DNA of 64,000 nucleotides. It comes from Bacteroidetes bacterium 46-16 (lineage in GTDB: Bacteria; Bacteroidota; Bacteroidia; Chitinophagales; Chitinophagaceae). The stretch is taken from NCBI GenBank assembly GCA_001897835.1, contig MKUN01000041.1, forward strand, positions 115,009 to 179,008, in the 5' to 3' direction. The notes beneath the pieces are model-generated. The model searched no databases. It saw only the letters and a list, made by a program, of their open reading frames with translations, and was not told where the DNA came from. Positions 42,301 to 51,580 of this stretch are shown piece after piece. A program made the translations under genes and the position numbers. Within the stretch, counting starts at the first letter, position 1. Each line of letters begins with the position of its first letter.

Positions 42301-45300
42301 GATATATACCGTGACCTTGCAGCAATTGGAAGTGCCAACCTGCGGCCATTTATCGTTAACAGCAGGGAACCCAAAAGCGATGTTAAGGATGAGGACGGCA
42401 ATGTAATATACCAGGCACTACCGCCAGGTGAGCAATCGGAGGTTTTTAGCAGCGGGAAAATTCCGGTACAATTCGATTTTGTGTGCGCTACTTACACACA
42501 ATTTAATAGCTCTGAAAAGAAACCCCTCAAGCCCAATTTTCTAAAATCGATTGCCGAGGATAATATTTTTATCATGGATGAGGCGCATAACAGTTCCGGC
42601 TCCTCACAAACCGGTATGTTCTTGCAAGATGTGGTACGTCTGACAAGGGGCGTGACTTTCCTTTCGGCCACCTTTGCCAAACGCCCGGACAACATGCCCA
42701 TTTATGCGTTACGTACAGCTATTTCTGATAGTAACCTGAGCAGCGAAAGCCTCATTTATTCTATCACTAAAGGCGGTGTTGCTTTACAGGAAGTTCTTTC
42801 CGCGCAGTTAGTACAAGAAGGACAGATGCTGCGGCGTGAAAGAAGTTACGAAGGTGTAGAGGTCAACTATATCACACTGGATGATAAAGCAGCCGAACAT
42901 CGGGCTATCTCTGACAATATCACCCAGGTGATGCGGGATATTATTGCCTTCCAGAAGGACTATATTAATGCGGAAGTGAGTGTGCTGGACGAAGAGGCAG
43001 CAAAGGATGGTGAAGAAGTAGCAATCCGGGAAGGCACTTCTGAGGCAGGCGTTGATAATGAACCTTACTTCAGCAAGATATTCCAGGTAATCAACCAGAT
43101 GCTTTTTTCGCTGAAAGCCGAAGCGGTGGCCGAGCAGGCAATCATGCGACTGAAGGAAGGCAAAAAGCCGGTGATCGCTTTTTCATCTACTATGGGCAGT
43201 TTTGTGGAGGAACTTGTCACACAATCCGAAATGACCTCTGGTGATGATACGGTAATCGAAACCGATTTTTCGCAGGTACTGCGCAAAGGGCTGGAAGGCG
43301 TACTGCGCTATACGGTTAAATTGCCGGACGGTACACCAAGTCACCATTCGTTTGAAGTCAAGGAGCTATCCTTGTTGGCTCAGATCGAATACAAGCGTAT
43401 AGAAACGCTGATCGACACGGTTTCCACCGGCATTACCATTAGCCCTATTGATGTAATCATCAAGCATATCAGGCAGGCCGGTTTTACAGTTGCGGAAGTT
43501 ACAGGACGTAAATACGAACTGCATTTAAATGAAGATAACTCAAAAGGGATCGTCCATACCCGCAGGCGGCTAAACACCAATGATGCTTTCCGGCTGTTCA
43601 ACAATAACGAAGCCGATGTACTGCTCATTAATCAGGCAGGATCTACAGGCGCGTCCGCTCATGCGATACCGACTGCCAAAGTCCCTGCGACTGCGGTGAA
43701 GCAAAGGGTTATGATCGTATTGCAGGCAGAACTGGACATCAACACGGAAGTACAGAAGCGGGGAAGGATCAACCGTACCGGGCAGATTTCTAAGCCGATC
43801 TATGATTATGTTACCTCTGCGGTGCCTGCCGAACTGCGTATGATGATGATCCTGCAACGTAAACTCAAGAGCCTGGATGCCAATACCACTTCCAACCAGC
43901 GGCAGTCAAACAAAATCCTGAGTGTGCCGGACTTCCTCAATAAATACGGGGATAAGCTGGTTGCAGAATACCTTGCCGAACGCCCGGATATAAACGATCT
44001 GCTGGATCACCCGGTTGCCATAAAAGGTACCGACAAAAGGAATGAGAATGATTCGCTTGTAGATGCTGCTGTTAAAGTAAGCGGACGGGTGGCAGTGCTG
44101 TCCACGCAGATGCAACAGGAGTTCTATGATGAAATGTCGCTGAAATATGATGAGTATATCGAGTACCTGAAGCAGACCGGTGAATATGACCTGGAAGTAG
44201 AGGCAATGAACCTCGAAGCCGAAACGGTAGCCACAAGCATTATTAAAATGGGCAAAGGGGCGCAAAGCGTTTTTGGCAAGGACAGTATTTTGGAAAAGGT
44301 AAATGTAAATGTGCTTCGCAAGCCTTTTACTGCAACTGAACTCAATAACCTGCTCACCGATTCGCTTGGTGGCAGGACGGCTTTGGAGATACAGCAGGAG
44401 TTGATAAATGAATTTCAGAAGTATGGTAGCGTGATCCTCGAAGAAGAACAGCAGGAGGTTAATGAGCAGATAGATAAACTGCTCAAGAATGTACAGCAGG
44501 AAAAGAAAATTAAAAAGCTGTCTGAGGATATGGAAGCCTGGCGTAAGGCAATCAGTGAACGCGAGGCAGAACTGGAAGATACCCGAAAGAAAAAACTGGC
44601 ACAGGCGACCAAAAAAGCATCTGATCGTAAACTGTACCTCAATAGGATATTGCCTTTCTTTTATATAGGCCAGGTACTGAATTATCCCGTTCGCTATATC
44701 GGCGAAGTTGATCTTGTGCCATCTGTATTTGTGGGCTATCTGATTGACTGGAAAAAGAAAAACCCTTTTGCGCCTTCCAATATCAAGCTGCGTTTTGCGA
44801 TCTCTAACAGCAACAAGTATATTGTTATACCGGCATCCAACGCAGAAGCAATTACTTCTATAATCGGCGCAAGTGACAAGGACGATCCCATAGACCGGTT
44901 TGCCTTATTGGATAATTGGGAACAATGGATCAATAACAGCTATGTTGACCGGCAGATAAGGTATATCATCACCGGTAATCTGCTACAGGCTTTTGCTGAC
45001 CATCCTGGTAAGCTCATCAGCTATACGACTTTGGATGGGCAGGTGAAAAAGGGCATCCTTATGTCCGAGTACTGGAATCCGTATGAACAGCTAAAGGATA
45101 AAGTTTCGGTACCGATTATCAAGGCACTCCCCCTGATCCGCTCCCTTACCAATGGAAATTCCATCAACACCAATACCGGTATCGGGATATTCCGTGTCAG
45201 CAGTTCATCTTTTAAACTCATCGTTTCGGCTTCCCGTTCCAGCAGTGGTGACGTGTTCCTTAACGAAGAGATACTAAAGCTGGTAGAGGGGAACAATTTT

Positions 45301-45591
45301 GAGAAGCGGGCGGATAAGATGGTTGCCTTTGTAAACCTGGAGAACCTGGACGAACTCATCAGGGTGATACAGAAAGTCAACAATTGCGCTGTTGATATTG
45401 CCAACGGGCAATTGCAATATGTTAAGCAAGACGAAATATATGCCGACCGCAAGATTATCAAAATGCCGGAACCCGAACCTGCACCGCTGACCCAGGAAGA
45501 AGAGGAAGAACTTGAATTACTGGAATTGGAAGCCGAAGCCGCAACTGTCATTATAGCCCTGGAGCTGGAACTCTACGGAAAGGCTGCTTAA
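39325..45591 (+). CDS. Polyvalent protein: C5-cytosine MTase, N6-adenine MTase and strawberry-notch-type helicase
   Basis: A 2088-residue protein. Residues 12-290 are a complete C5-cytosine methyltransferase: DLFSGAGGF, catalytic Cys83 in GSPCQ, ENVKG (121-125), QRIYLVG, and TPVECERLQGFPDNW before GNAVSV. Residues 405-610 are an N6-type methyltransferase with FEPSAGNG (431-438) and NPPFG (494-498). Two repeated domains with VYG cores (about 640-840) follow. From 930 a strawberry-notch-like SF2 helicase has Walker A GDQTGIGKGR (956-965), DEAH (1085-1088) and motif VI QKRGRINRTGQ. Such proteins, like DarB of phage P1, can be packaged to protect incoming DNA. GTG start. Confidence 0.88.
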   Translation: MKNRLGKGKQIVYLDLFSGAGGFAFGLKQAGFRFSEHYFSEIDAHAVANYQYNFPHARQLGDIRNIGKTAITAPDIISFGSPCQDISIAGGRKGLKGKRSGLFFEAVRLIKAYRPRVFLFENVKGLFSSNGGKDFESVLETLADIGLYEIQWQLLDTAWFLPQHRQRIYLVGHLRGSSCPQIFPVPTGDQLPEKIGSKGQGGKDIASTITSTYSKGVHGRGETYIRSKVGIRRLTPVECERLQGFPDNWTQYGSYEGQTKEISDTQRYKLLGNAVSVAVVRVVARKLRSNPDKELSGIMKSKTATPVERRLPVTREDFVAIMQQDLTAQKHHTKLTVERLAAALAITDKTEVKELTELAIVRCARELAQGKGTLRDRYDKIVTLYKSQVNLSHRTSMSMLLQQYSTPAPIGFLMGIFAGLDKLHQVGGYGFEPSAGNGLLTIAGRPERIYVNEVDEVRNRNLKTQGFANVWNRDASEAFSYSDIGNTFSAVITNPPFGTLRKPVFFDTYKIDTLDGLMALKALESMSRDGRAAVIMGGHTRWGKHGRIQGGRNRIFFNYLYNRYYVLDVININGRNLFSRQGTSFNTRIILINGRKAVAGGVAPLYNPQHDKIANTFDDLYDRFTTAMEQLTPQTKEPYMSTLAKRYEQKYLPLKERYEGRLILLRNDMHYEVYGSDKGTEIFDVAQITQTNVSAHFDYKGDGILLLRLPAEGRQWIDDVLRKSGKPYAMIDELEKPEAPTQQKSMIMKTRAEKYKQYRKLERMLEIEPRFDEIIIYQEGNIYEVYGQSVPYLCRNFDLKPEDEFLYARKVIEAVRIPGERVLAIKAQLEKDKFRVVIYNNTTKEEVDSDLAELEREAAAFMKMVKDEGLGAPYQPASDACVVLDTQVPDSMAFETQEAVALIEREVGGDIDNFVRDRLGYRTKLEMCKALSAEQIDAVAMAIYNIEARGQGMVIGDQTGIGKGRVAASIIRYGCQQGLTPIFLTEKANLFSDIYRDLAAIGSANLRPFIVNSREPKSDVKDEDGNVIYQALPPGEQSEVFSSGKIPVQFDFVCATYTQFNSSEKKPLKPNFLKSIAEDNIFIMDEAHNSSGSSQTGMFLQDVVRLTRGVTFLSATFAKRPDNMPIYALRTAISDSNLSSESLIYSITKGGVALQEVLSAQLVQEGQMLRRERSYEGVEVNYITLDDKAAEHRAISDNITQVMRDIIAFQKDYINAEVSVLDEEAAKDGEEVAIREGTSEAGVDNEPYFSKIFQVINQMLFSLKAEAVAEQAIMRLKEGKKPVIAFSSTMGSFVEELVTQSEMTSGDDTVIETDFSQVLRKGLEGVLRYTVKLPDGTPSHHSFEVKELSLLAQIEYKRIETLIDTVSTGITISPIDVIIKHIRQAGFTVAEVTGRKYELHLNEDNSKGIVHTRRRLNTNDAFRLFNNNEADVLLINQAGSTGASAHAIPTAKVPATAVKQRVMIVLQAELDINTEVQKRGRINRTGQISKPIYDYVTSAVPAELRMMMILQRKLKSLDANTTSNQRQSNKILSVPDFLNKYGDKLVAEYLAERPDINDLLDHPVAIKGTDKRNENDSLVDAAVKVSGRVAVLSTQMQQEFYDEMSLKYDEYIEYLKQTGEYDLEVEAMNLEAETVATSIIKMGKGAQSVFGKDSILEKVNVNVLRKPFTATELNNLLTDSLGGRTALEIQQELINEFQKYGSVILEEEQQEVNEQIDKLLKNVQQEKKIKKLSEDMEAWRKAISEREAELEDTRKKKLAQATKKASDRKLYLNRILPFFYIGQVLNYPVRYIGEVDLVPSVFVGYLIDWKKKNPFAPSNIKLRFAISNSNKYIVIPASNAEAITSIIGASDKDDPIDRFALLDNWEQWINNSYVDRQIRYIITGNLLQAFADHPGKLISYTTLDGQVKKGILMSEYWNPYEQLKDKVSVPIIKALPLIRSLTNGNSINTNTGIGIFRVSSSSFKLIVSASRSSSGDVFLNEEILKLVEGNNFEKRADKMVAFVNLENLDELIRVIQKVNNCAVDIANGQLQYVKQDEIYADRKIIKMPEPEPAPLTQEEEEELELLELEAEAATVIIALELELYGKAA

Positions 45592-45625
45592 TTATTACAA
45601 TTATTCTCACCGTACAATAAGATTT

Positions 45626-47452
45626 ATGAAAATCACTATCCACAATTACAAAGAAGCAGAAGCAAAGATAGACTGGTCTAAAGCATCGGACGGGCTAAAT
45701 ACCGGCAAAGCATTTACGCAAAAATGGAATGCCAAATATGATCGCACACCTACTGCCAAAACGACAATTGATGCTTATTTCCTGCTAATGGAAAAATTCC
45801 TGGGGCAGCCAGCGCCAGAACCGAAGAAAAAAACATCGCCTGCAGCACCGGCTAAGAAGGCAGCAAAGACAGTGGTGCAAAAGCCGGGAACCAAAGCAAA
45901 AAAGCCTGCCAAAGCCGCACCGGAAGAACCCAAAGTAGATGCTGCCATTGTAGAACACATCCCTTCTGATATAGCATTGGTAAAACGTTACATCAGCCTG
46001 CACGATAAGGATAAGACCTATGACCAGGTGCTTTCTATATGGAGGGCGTTCAATAAGGCAATTGTCGAACGTAAGGTGACAAAGGATTCTCCATACAAGA
46101 GTGAGATTGCCACGATGAATAACGGGCTTAAATCTGCACTGGAACAAGCCAGGTCGGTTGGTGCTTTGCATCTGACCCTTTCTGCTGCTAAACTCAAGGC
46201 GTATAAGGCAATCGCAGACAGCGTAGAGAAATCGGCAGGCGTTGGCATCATGCTGGAGTTTGTCAATATCTCCGGCAGAACTGGTATGAAAGAACGCGCT
46301 GGCAAACTGCTTCAGCGGATCGAGCGCGCTGCTGGTTCCGGTAAGCTGGACGATGATCGTTATTCAAAGGACATCAGGAAGGCGAAGACAGCGATTGAAG
46401 CCTACCTGAACAGCGAAAATGATGTAGTGAACCTGAATGACTATGCCTTGAACGGGATTGGTGAAATAGCGGTATTCGGCTGCCCGTGTGATAAAGACCT
46501 GGCAGGATTCACCCGTAGCCAGAATGCGGTGATCTATAAACTTATTCAGGAAAAGGTAAGGAACTTACAGGATTGCGAGTTAGATCGTGCCTTTAGCGAT
46601 ACCGTAGCACCCAGCCTGTGTAAAACAATTGCTCAAAAGCTAATTCAGGCCAGGCAGCTTACCATGTCGCTATTACGGAACCCGGCAAAAGTGACCGGTA
46701 GCGCAGCACTGAGCGGCTCAGGCCGCAATTATGGATTTGATATTAATACCGAAATCATGGATATGCGTCTGCGGGATGCAGGAGTAAAGGCATCAGGCGC
46801 AAAAGCTGCAAAGCATTCAGGACTTTCCGGCACCGCACAGATAATACCTTTTGACGCACCAGGCGAGGATTTAAAGATTATGTCTGCCAATGAACTTGTC
46901 AATCAGAAGTTCAGGACAATGGGTTTGCAGGGGAAATACCGGAAACTGATCGGTGATCCTGAACCCGGATTTTCAGCTATGGTTTATGGTAAACCCAAGC
47001 AGGGAAAATCTACGGTGGCCATAGATATGGCTAAAGAGTTTACACGCTATGGTAAGGTTTTGTATTGTGCCTTTGAGGAAGGACATGGTTATACCTTGCA
47101 GGATAAAGTGATCCGCAACCGTGCCAATGTACCGGGATTGGATTTTGCCAATAAGCTGCCCGGTAATCTGAGCATGTACCAATTCGTTTTTGTGGACAGC
47201 GTGAGCGATGCCGGAATGGATGAAGTGGCCTTTAAATCCCTGATTAAATCCAACAAACCACGTACATCCATTTTTGGTATTTTCCATGCTACCAAAGGCG
47301 GGAATTTCAGGGGTGGCCAGACTTTTGCGCATGATGTGGACGTGCTTATCCGTGTAGAAGATGGTATGGCTTATGCACAGGGAAGGTATGCACCACCCGG
47401 AGAAATCAGCATTGCTGCAATATTACCGGACAGCCCGGCTCAGGCGGCCTAA
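45626..47452 (+). CDS. KaiC/RadA-like ATPase with basic linker
   Basis: A 608-residue protein. The N-terminus has a short helical domain and a Lys/Ala/Pro-rich basic linker (about 57-105). A second helical domain (about 120-290) resembles accessory domains of mobile-element polyvalent proteins. The C-terminal ATPase has Walker A YGKPKQGKSTVA (about 454-465) and Walker B MYQFVFVDSVSD (about 520-530). It resembles RecA/KaiC/RadA-type AAA_25 ATPases, not FtsK/HerA packaging motors. It may act in replication, recombination or DNA delivery. It is the last gene before the terminator. Confidence 0.75.
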   Translation: MKITIHNYKEAEAKIDWSKASDGLNTGKAFTQKWNAKYDRTPTAKTTIDAYFLLMEKFLGQPAPEPKKKTSPAAPAKKAAKTVVQKPGTKAKKPAKAAPEEPKVDAAIVEHIPSDIALVKRYISLHDKDKTYDQVLSIWRAFNKAIVERKVTKDSPYKSEIATMNNGLKSALEQARSVGALHLTLSAAKLKAYKAIADSVEKSAGVGIMLEFVNISGRTGMKERAGKLLQRIERAAGSGKLDDDRYSKDIRKAKTAIEAYLNSENDVVNLNDYALNGIGEIAVFGCPCDKDLAGFTRSQNAVIYKLIQEKVRNLQDCELDRAFSDTVAPSLCKTIAQKLIQARQLTMSLLRNPAKVTGSAALSGSGRNYGFDINTEIMDMRLRDAGVKASGAKAAKHSGLSGTAQIIPFDAPGEDLKIMSANELVNQKFRTMGLQGKYRKLIGDPEPGFSAMVYGKPKQGKSTVAIDMAKEFTRYGKVLYCAFEEGHGYTLQDKVIRNRANVPGLDFANKLPGNLSMYQFVFVDSVSDAGMDEVAFKSLIKSNKPRTSIFGIFHATKGGNFRGGQTFAHDVDVLIRVEDGMAYAQGRYAPPGEISIAAILPDSPAQAA

Positions 47453-47491
47453 ATGTTGGCTGATAACACCTCATTTATAATAACTAAATTT

Positions 47492-47530
47492 GGATACTTG
47501 TTCAACACAGGTATCCTTTTTATTTTTTAC
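47492..47530 (+). terminator. Terminator at the end of the virion/polyvalent run
   Basis: GGATACTTGT pairs with ACAGGTATCC (10 bp with one G-T) and is followed by TTTTTATTTTTT. It ends the run that begins at 24545. Confidence 0.85.
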
Positions 47531-47541
47531 CTAACCCTATT

Positions 47542-49053
47542 ATGGAACCGATAAAAACATCTGTTATTAGTAAATACTTCGCTGATACCATTTCTCTGAT
47601 TAACCCTATTCTTATCCGGCATAAATGGACGATCACGAGTGACATTCCTGTTTTAAATAAAAAGGAAGCACTCATTTCCCGAACTGCAAATGAGTTAAGG
47701 TTAAGTTGTGTGCTACTGGCTTCCAATGGCGATGCGCAAAAGGTTGCATCTATACCGAACGAAAATAAAAAGCCCTATCAAATTACCTCACCGAAGGGGC
47801 AGACTTTTACGGTTAAAGAAGGTAATTCCTTTTTTGGATTCAGTCCGATAAATACAAAAAGCGACTTTAAAGTAACAGGGAGTATCAGTCAACTTTATAG
47901 TGATCCCACTGCCGATCTTGATAATAAGTTTCACAGGCTATTGATTCCTGTACCTGATGTGCATTTTTCGTTTGCTGATTTTGAGCATAGAAATTTTAAG
48001 TCTGATATTAATGCCGGCAATTGTGAATTTATGGATGTCAATTTTAAAGACCTGTACTTCCATTTAATTTCAATCAAGATCAACAAGAAAAAGTTTTGGG
48101 GAGTTGATTCATTGCAGAAAATGGAACATAGAAAATTTTTGCTCGCTGCAAATACAATCTTGCAGGCATACGGTTTTTTAAAGGGCGATTTACATTTGAA
48201 TGAAGGGTTTACTATTTGCTCTGACAATATAGAGTTTCAAGGTGGTCTAAATCTTCATTATACTGCGCTCAGTGAATCTTTGTTAACAGGTTATGGAATG
48301 ATTACTTATAACCCGGTTGGTGCATTAATAGCTTTTGCTGAAAATTCAGGTGTATCTGCAAAAGACGAAATGGGAAAAGACGGCTTGAAAAAAATGCTCA
48401 CTAAGTTTAGCAATGAGCATTTTTGCAAACTCTGTGAGCTTTTTTATCAGCATGAAGGGCTTTCAAGGGCTTCTGTTGTGATTTTACAGGCGAATGTCAG
48501 CAGGCCGGAAGTTAAGGCTGCTGCCTATTGTGTGGCGTTTGAAGCTATCTGCCATGTTATAAAGGGAATATTTGCCCAAAAACGTCCACCAGTAGTAGAA
48601 AAGAAGTTGTACAATACATCGGTAAAACCAGTCATGGATGAAGTGCTAACGAAATTGAAACTTGATAAGGTTATTGACGAAAAACAATTTGAAATTTTAA
48701 ACAATAGACTCAACGATTGGAACAAACCAACGAGTACCGACACGCTTACAGCACCATTTAAATGGCTGGATTATAATTTGAGTGAAGAAGAGGAAAAATG
48801 TATCTCAAACCGAAACGAATTTCTTCATGGTAGAATGCCGGTTGACCATAGAAAGAATGAGAAGGCATTTCTGGAATTACATTATATCTCAATTATGCTT
48901 CATCGCCTATTGTATATTCTGATACTTAGGGTAATCGGATATAAGGGCTACATTATAAACTATCCCAAGATTCATGAACACATCACAGGAGTAAAGCAAG
49001 AGGATGATGTTCTACTCCTGATATATCAACCAAAATCGGATAGCACCAAATAA
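47542..49053 (+). CDS. HEPN-motif protein, candidate anti-phage RNase
   Basis: A 503-residue protein. Near the C-terminus RNEFLH (Arg424-His429) fits the HEPN ribonuclease motif R-x4-H within a helical domain (about 310-470). The N-terminal 290 residues are mixed alpha/beta and unassigned. The size and build recall ApeA-type HEPN defence proteins, but I cannot confirm that family. It is read from its own region after a strong terminator, and two further genes follow closely on the same strand. Confidence 0.65.
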   Translation: MEPIKTSVISKYFADTISLINPILIRHKWTITSDIPVLNKKEALISRTANELRLSCVLLASNGDAQKVASIPNENKKPYQITSPKGQTFTVKEGNSFFGFSPINTKSDFKVTGSISQLYSDPTADLDNKFHRLLIPVPDVHFSFADFEHRNFKSDINAGNCEFMDVNFKDLYFHLISIKINKKKFWGVDSLQKMEHRKFLLAANTILQAYGFLKGDLHLNEGFTICSDNIEFQGGLNLHYTALSESLLTGYGMITYNPVGALIAFAENSGVSAKDEMGKDGLKKMLTKFSNEHFCKLCELFYQHEGLSRASVVILQANVSRPEVKAAAYCVAFEAICHVIKGIFAQKRPPVVEKKLYNTSVKPVMDEVLTKLKLDKVIDEKQFEILNNRLNDWNKPTSTDTLTAPFKWLDYNLSEEEEKCISNRNEFLHGRMPVDHRKNEKAFLELHYISIMLHRLLYILILRVIGYKGYIINYPKIHEHITGVKQEDDVLLLIYQPKSDSTK

Positions 49054-49079
49054 TTTATCAAAAACAAACCCCATTTTTA

Positions 49080-49784
49080 ATGACATTTTACAAAGTTGTT
49101 TACCCATTATCTTCGGAAGTAACAATAGATACGGCTATTGTGAATTACAGCCAAACTCTTTGTGATAAAGATAGTCACGAGCCACTGCTTGACCTTATCA
49201 CCCGCTACTCAAATGAACTTGATCTGCCTTTAGATTTCTTCTTTAGTATAAATAACAATCTGGCTTTACAAGGCGATGCGTATTTACCAACGCTGCCCCG
49301 TTCAGTTGACAAACAGTTCGAGCTATTTGCGATCACCCAAAATGAAAACCATAGAGGGTATTATATTGAGGAAAGATATTTGATTGCATTTGTTGAATCT
49401 CTTTTTGAAATGGAAATCGAGGTATTCGATGAGGGGAATTATTTGTGGGAGTACATCTGCGAGATGGTAAGGGTTGCAAAACACATTGATAAGCCCAGCC
49501 GGGAAGAGTCCTTTTTCTTGTTTGGCAATCCTGAAGACTGCCAGTATTTCATCGACCAGAATAGTGTTCCTGGGACAACATCTATAGCACAAATTGTAGC
49601 AGTAGAAATTATCGAAGGCGGAACGCCATTTAAGGGAGATATGAACTTATGGGATTTGATCCCAAACAATGCAACATTTTTACAAGCGGCAAATATGATA
49701 CATGATTATTGGTCGGGTAGAACATCGGATAAACCGGTTTATGAATATTTATTTCAGGGCAAGTGCAAACTTTCTCCTTTATAA
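49080..49784 (+). CDS. DUF2441-like protein
   Basis: A 234-residue protein whose second half (REESFFLFGNPEDCQYF ... YWSGRTSDKPVYEYLFQGK) follows the DUF2441 pattern, a group with an ADP-ribosyltransferase-like fold found in accessory regions. No catalytic Arg-Ser-Glu set can be assigned by eye. It lies 26 bases after the HEPN gene. Confidence 0.55.
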   Translation: MTFYKVVYPLSSEVTIDTAIVNYSQTLCDKDSHEPLLDLITRYSNELDLPLDFFFSINNNLALQGDAYLPTLPRSVDKQFELFAITQNENHRGYYIEERYLIAFVESLFEMEIEVFDEGNYLWEYICEMVRVAKHIDKPSREESFFLFGNPEDCQYFIDQNSVPGTTSIAQIVAVEIIEGGTPFKGDMNLWDLIPNNATFLQAANMIHDYWSGRTSDKPVYEYLFQGKCKLSPL

Positions 49785-49845
49785 ATATATAATACTTCAA
49801 TCGGGTTTAATGACCGTAATTATTTATAAAAAAACAAGACGTATT

Positions 49846-50790
49846 ATGACACTATGTTTAGCATGGAGAAATGGAAATGCAGCCTATTTGGCTTCGGATT
49901 CAAGGCTGACAGATGCAGAAAAGAAAGTAACATCTGATGAAGCAACGAAAATTTTTAAAATTGGGGTTGAAGTGTATGCGCCTACTCCGCATGACGACCC
50001 ATATAAAGAGCCCCAATTATTACATCGGACTAATTATGGGTTATGCTTTGCCGGGAGCTATTTAAACGGCAGCATTCTGGCTGATACAATTGGGGAGGTG
50101 CTGTCCAACATTCAAGCTGTTCCCGACCAGTCAGATATTTCAATCGAAAATCTATCCAATATTGCCTTTGGTGTTTATGAGCAGGTGTCCAGGCCACTCA
50201 TGAGCATCCATAATGAATGTGGGTTATCCTCTGTATTCTTTGGTGGCTATTGTTTGGAAACAGCAGTATTCAAATTGTACAAATTTTACGCTTTCCAGGA
50301 TGCACCTGGTCAACCGGTGTATTTTAAAAAGGATGAAATGGTACTAACTAATACACCTATTTATTTGGGGGATTCAAATGCGATTATTAAAGCGGAAGAA
50401 TTGATTGCCCTTAAAAAGCCTGGCTACACTCATTTTCATCTATTGAGGGAGATTATTAAAGACAGCGAAATCGCAACCGTAGGTGGCAAAATGCAATTCG
50501 GCGAATTTAAATGGAATACCTTCAAGACTAATGGGATCGTTGAGTATTCACTGGAGCCTGATGAATCGGGAATAAAGCAAGTTATAGGCCACTTTAATTA
50601 CAGGGGCTTATCGCTTGATCTTAATGACAAAGCACTTAGATCGGGTCATATTAATATCATGAAGACATTTTTCGATCCTTTTGAATCCGAAAGACGGGAG
50701 TTATTTAAAGAAACGAAAAAAAGTATAGAGGAACAACAAGATAAATGGGAAGCTGCTATCAGGAAGAAAGCCGAAAAGGGCGATTGGTAG
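49846..50790 (+). CDS. Ntn-hydrolase (proteasome/HslV-like) protein
   Basis: A 314-residue protein starting MTLCLAWRNGNAAYLASDSRLT. A Thr right after Met and a DSR motif about 17 residues later are the hallmark of Ntn hydrolases of the proteasome/HslV type, where Met removal exposes the nucleophilic Thr. A downstream domain of about 150 residues is unassigned. ATG 49846 is chosen because it exposes Thr2; a longer frame starts at 49702 inside the previous gene. No HslU-like ATPase partner is nearby. Confidence 0.65.
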   Translation: MTLCLAWRNGNAAYLASDSRLTDAEKKVTSDEATKIFKIGVEVYAPTPHDDPYKEPQLLHRTNYGLCFAGSYLNGSILADTIGEVLSNIQAVPDQSDISIENLSNIAFGVYEQVSRPLMSIHNECGLSSVFFGGYCLETAVFKLYKFYAFQDAPGQPVYFKKDEMVLTNTPIYLGDSNAIIKAEELIALKKPGYTHFHLLREIIKDSEIATVGGKMQFGEFKWNTFKTNGIVEYSLEPDESGIKQVIGHFNYRGLSLDLNDKALRSGHINIMKTFFDPFESERRELFKETKKSIEEQQDKWEAAIRKKAEKGDW

Positions 50791-50806
50791 TCTCTATCTA
50801 TTTAAA

Positions 50807-51580
50807 TCAGGCTGCGTAAGCGTTAGTATTGGTGTTGGAAATGTTGAGTATAACCGAAGTGCCATTGTCAGGAGCGGAAACGATATCAATCTGCCCGCCA
50901 ACAATCTTGGCACGTTGGTGCATACTCAACATGCCGACACCTTCTTCAAAAGAATCTGTTTTGGTATCGAACCCGATACCATCGTCTGTTACGGCCATTT
51001 GAAAGGTGCTATCCGTGTAGGACAACCGTATAACAAGGCAATCTGCTTCTGCAAACTTTATTGTATTGTTTATCGCTTCCTGCGCAATCCGAAATGCCAT
51101 TAGCTCTAACTGGCTGTCCAGCCGGGTAGCTTCTCCTTCAATCATTATCCTGCAACTAAGTTTCTTAGAATCGTTTACCCATTTGGCTACTTCCTCCAGC
51201 GATGGCAACAAGCCTTTCTTTTTTAGATAATCCGGGTTTAGGGCGTGACTGATATAACGGGTGTCAATGATAAGGGTGTCCAACATTTTGCCAATCTGCT
51301 TTACAATATTTATGTCACCAGGTAAGACAACATCGGGAACAAGATGCAGGCTCATTTTTGCAACAGAAAGCATTTGTGTAAGGTTATCATGTACCTCCAA
51401 AGAAATGCTGTACATCGTTCTTTCCCTTTCATCAATCAGTGCCTGCATGTATTCCCTGCTCTTCCTGTTCTGTTTGTTTTTAATAATAATCATGGAGGCG
51501 ATGATGCCAAAAATAAAAATTACGGCCATCATCGTTAATGTGATTGCAAAAGGAATCATGTTGGTGTCAAGATTGAACAT
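50807..51580 (-). CDS. Sensor histidine kinase (NarL/LuxR-partner type)
   Basis: A 257-residue kinase with one N-terminal TM helix (about 10-33), a HisKA_3 dimerisation domain with the phospho-acceptor His64 in SISLEVHDNLTQM, and a HATPase domain with NNTIKFAEAD and DDGIGFDTK. It has no sensory domain of its own. Its start overlaps the end of the multi-TM protein gene by 14 bases, so that protein may be its sensor. The matching response regulator opens the operon. Confidence 0.9.
   Translation of the reverse strand: MFNLDTNMIPFAITLTMMAVIFIFGIIASMIIIKNKQNRKSREYMQALIDERERTMYSISLEVHDNLTQMLSVAKMSLHLVPDVVLPGDINIVKQIGKMLDTLIIDTRYISHALNPDYLKKKGLLPSLEEVAKWVNDSKKLSCRIMIEGEATRLDSQLELMAFRIAQEAINNTIKFAEADCLVIRLSYTDSTFQMAVTDDGIGFDTKTDSFEEGVGMLSMHQRAKIVGGQIDIVSAPDNGTSVILNISNTNTNAYAA

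Larger units (their letters stand above)
19871..47530. mobile_element. Integrated provirus-like element (minimum extent; right end unknown)
   Basis: The left end is set by the serine integrase abutting tRNA-Phe. From here codon choice changes: ATA isoleucine codons, frequent in genes at 0-19.7 kb, become rare compared with ATT/ATC. The element contains recombination genes, an iteron-like non-coding region, a long one-way run of virion-like genes and a polyvalent MTase-helicase, ending at a terminator at 47492-47530. I find no copy of the tRNA 3' end further right, so the true right end may lie anywhere beyond 47.5 kb or outside the window. Confidence 0.5.

Noticed and set aside
45626-47452. 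FtsK/HerA-type genome-packaging ATPase
   Set aside because: Walker A reads GKPKQGKST, which fits KaiC/RadA-type ATPases rather than the packaging motors of PRD1-type viruses. A packaging role is therefore not claimed, and no other packaging ATPase is visible.
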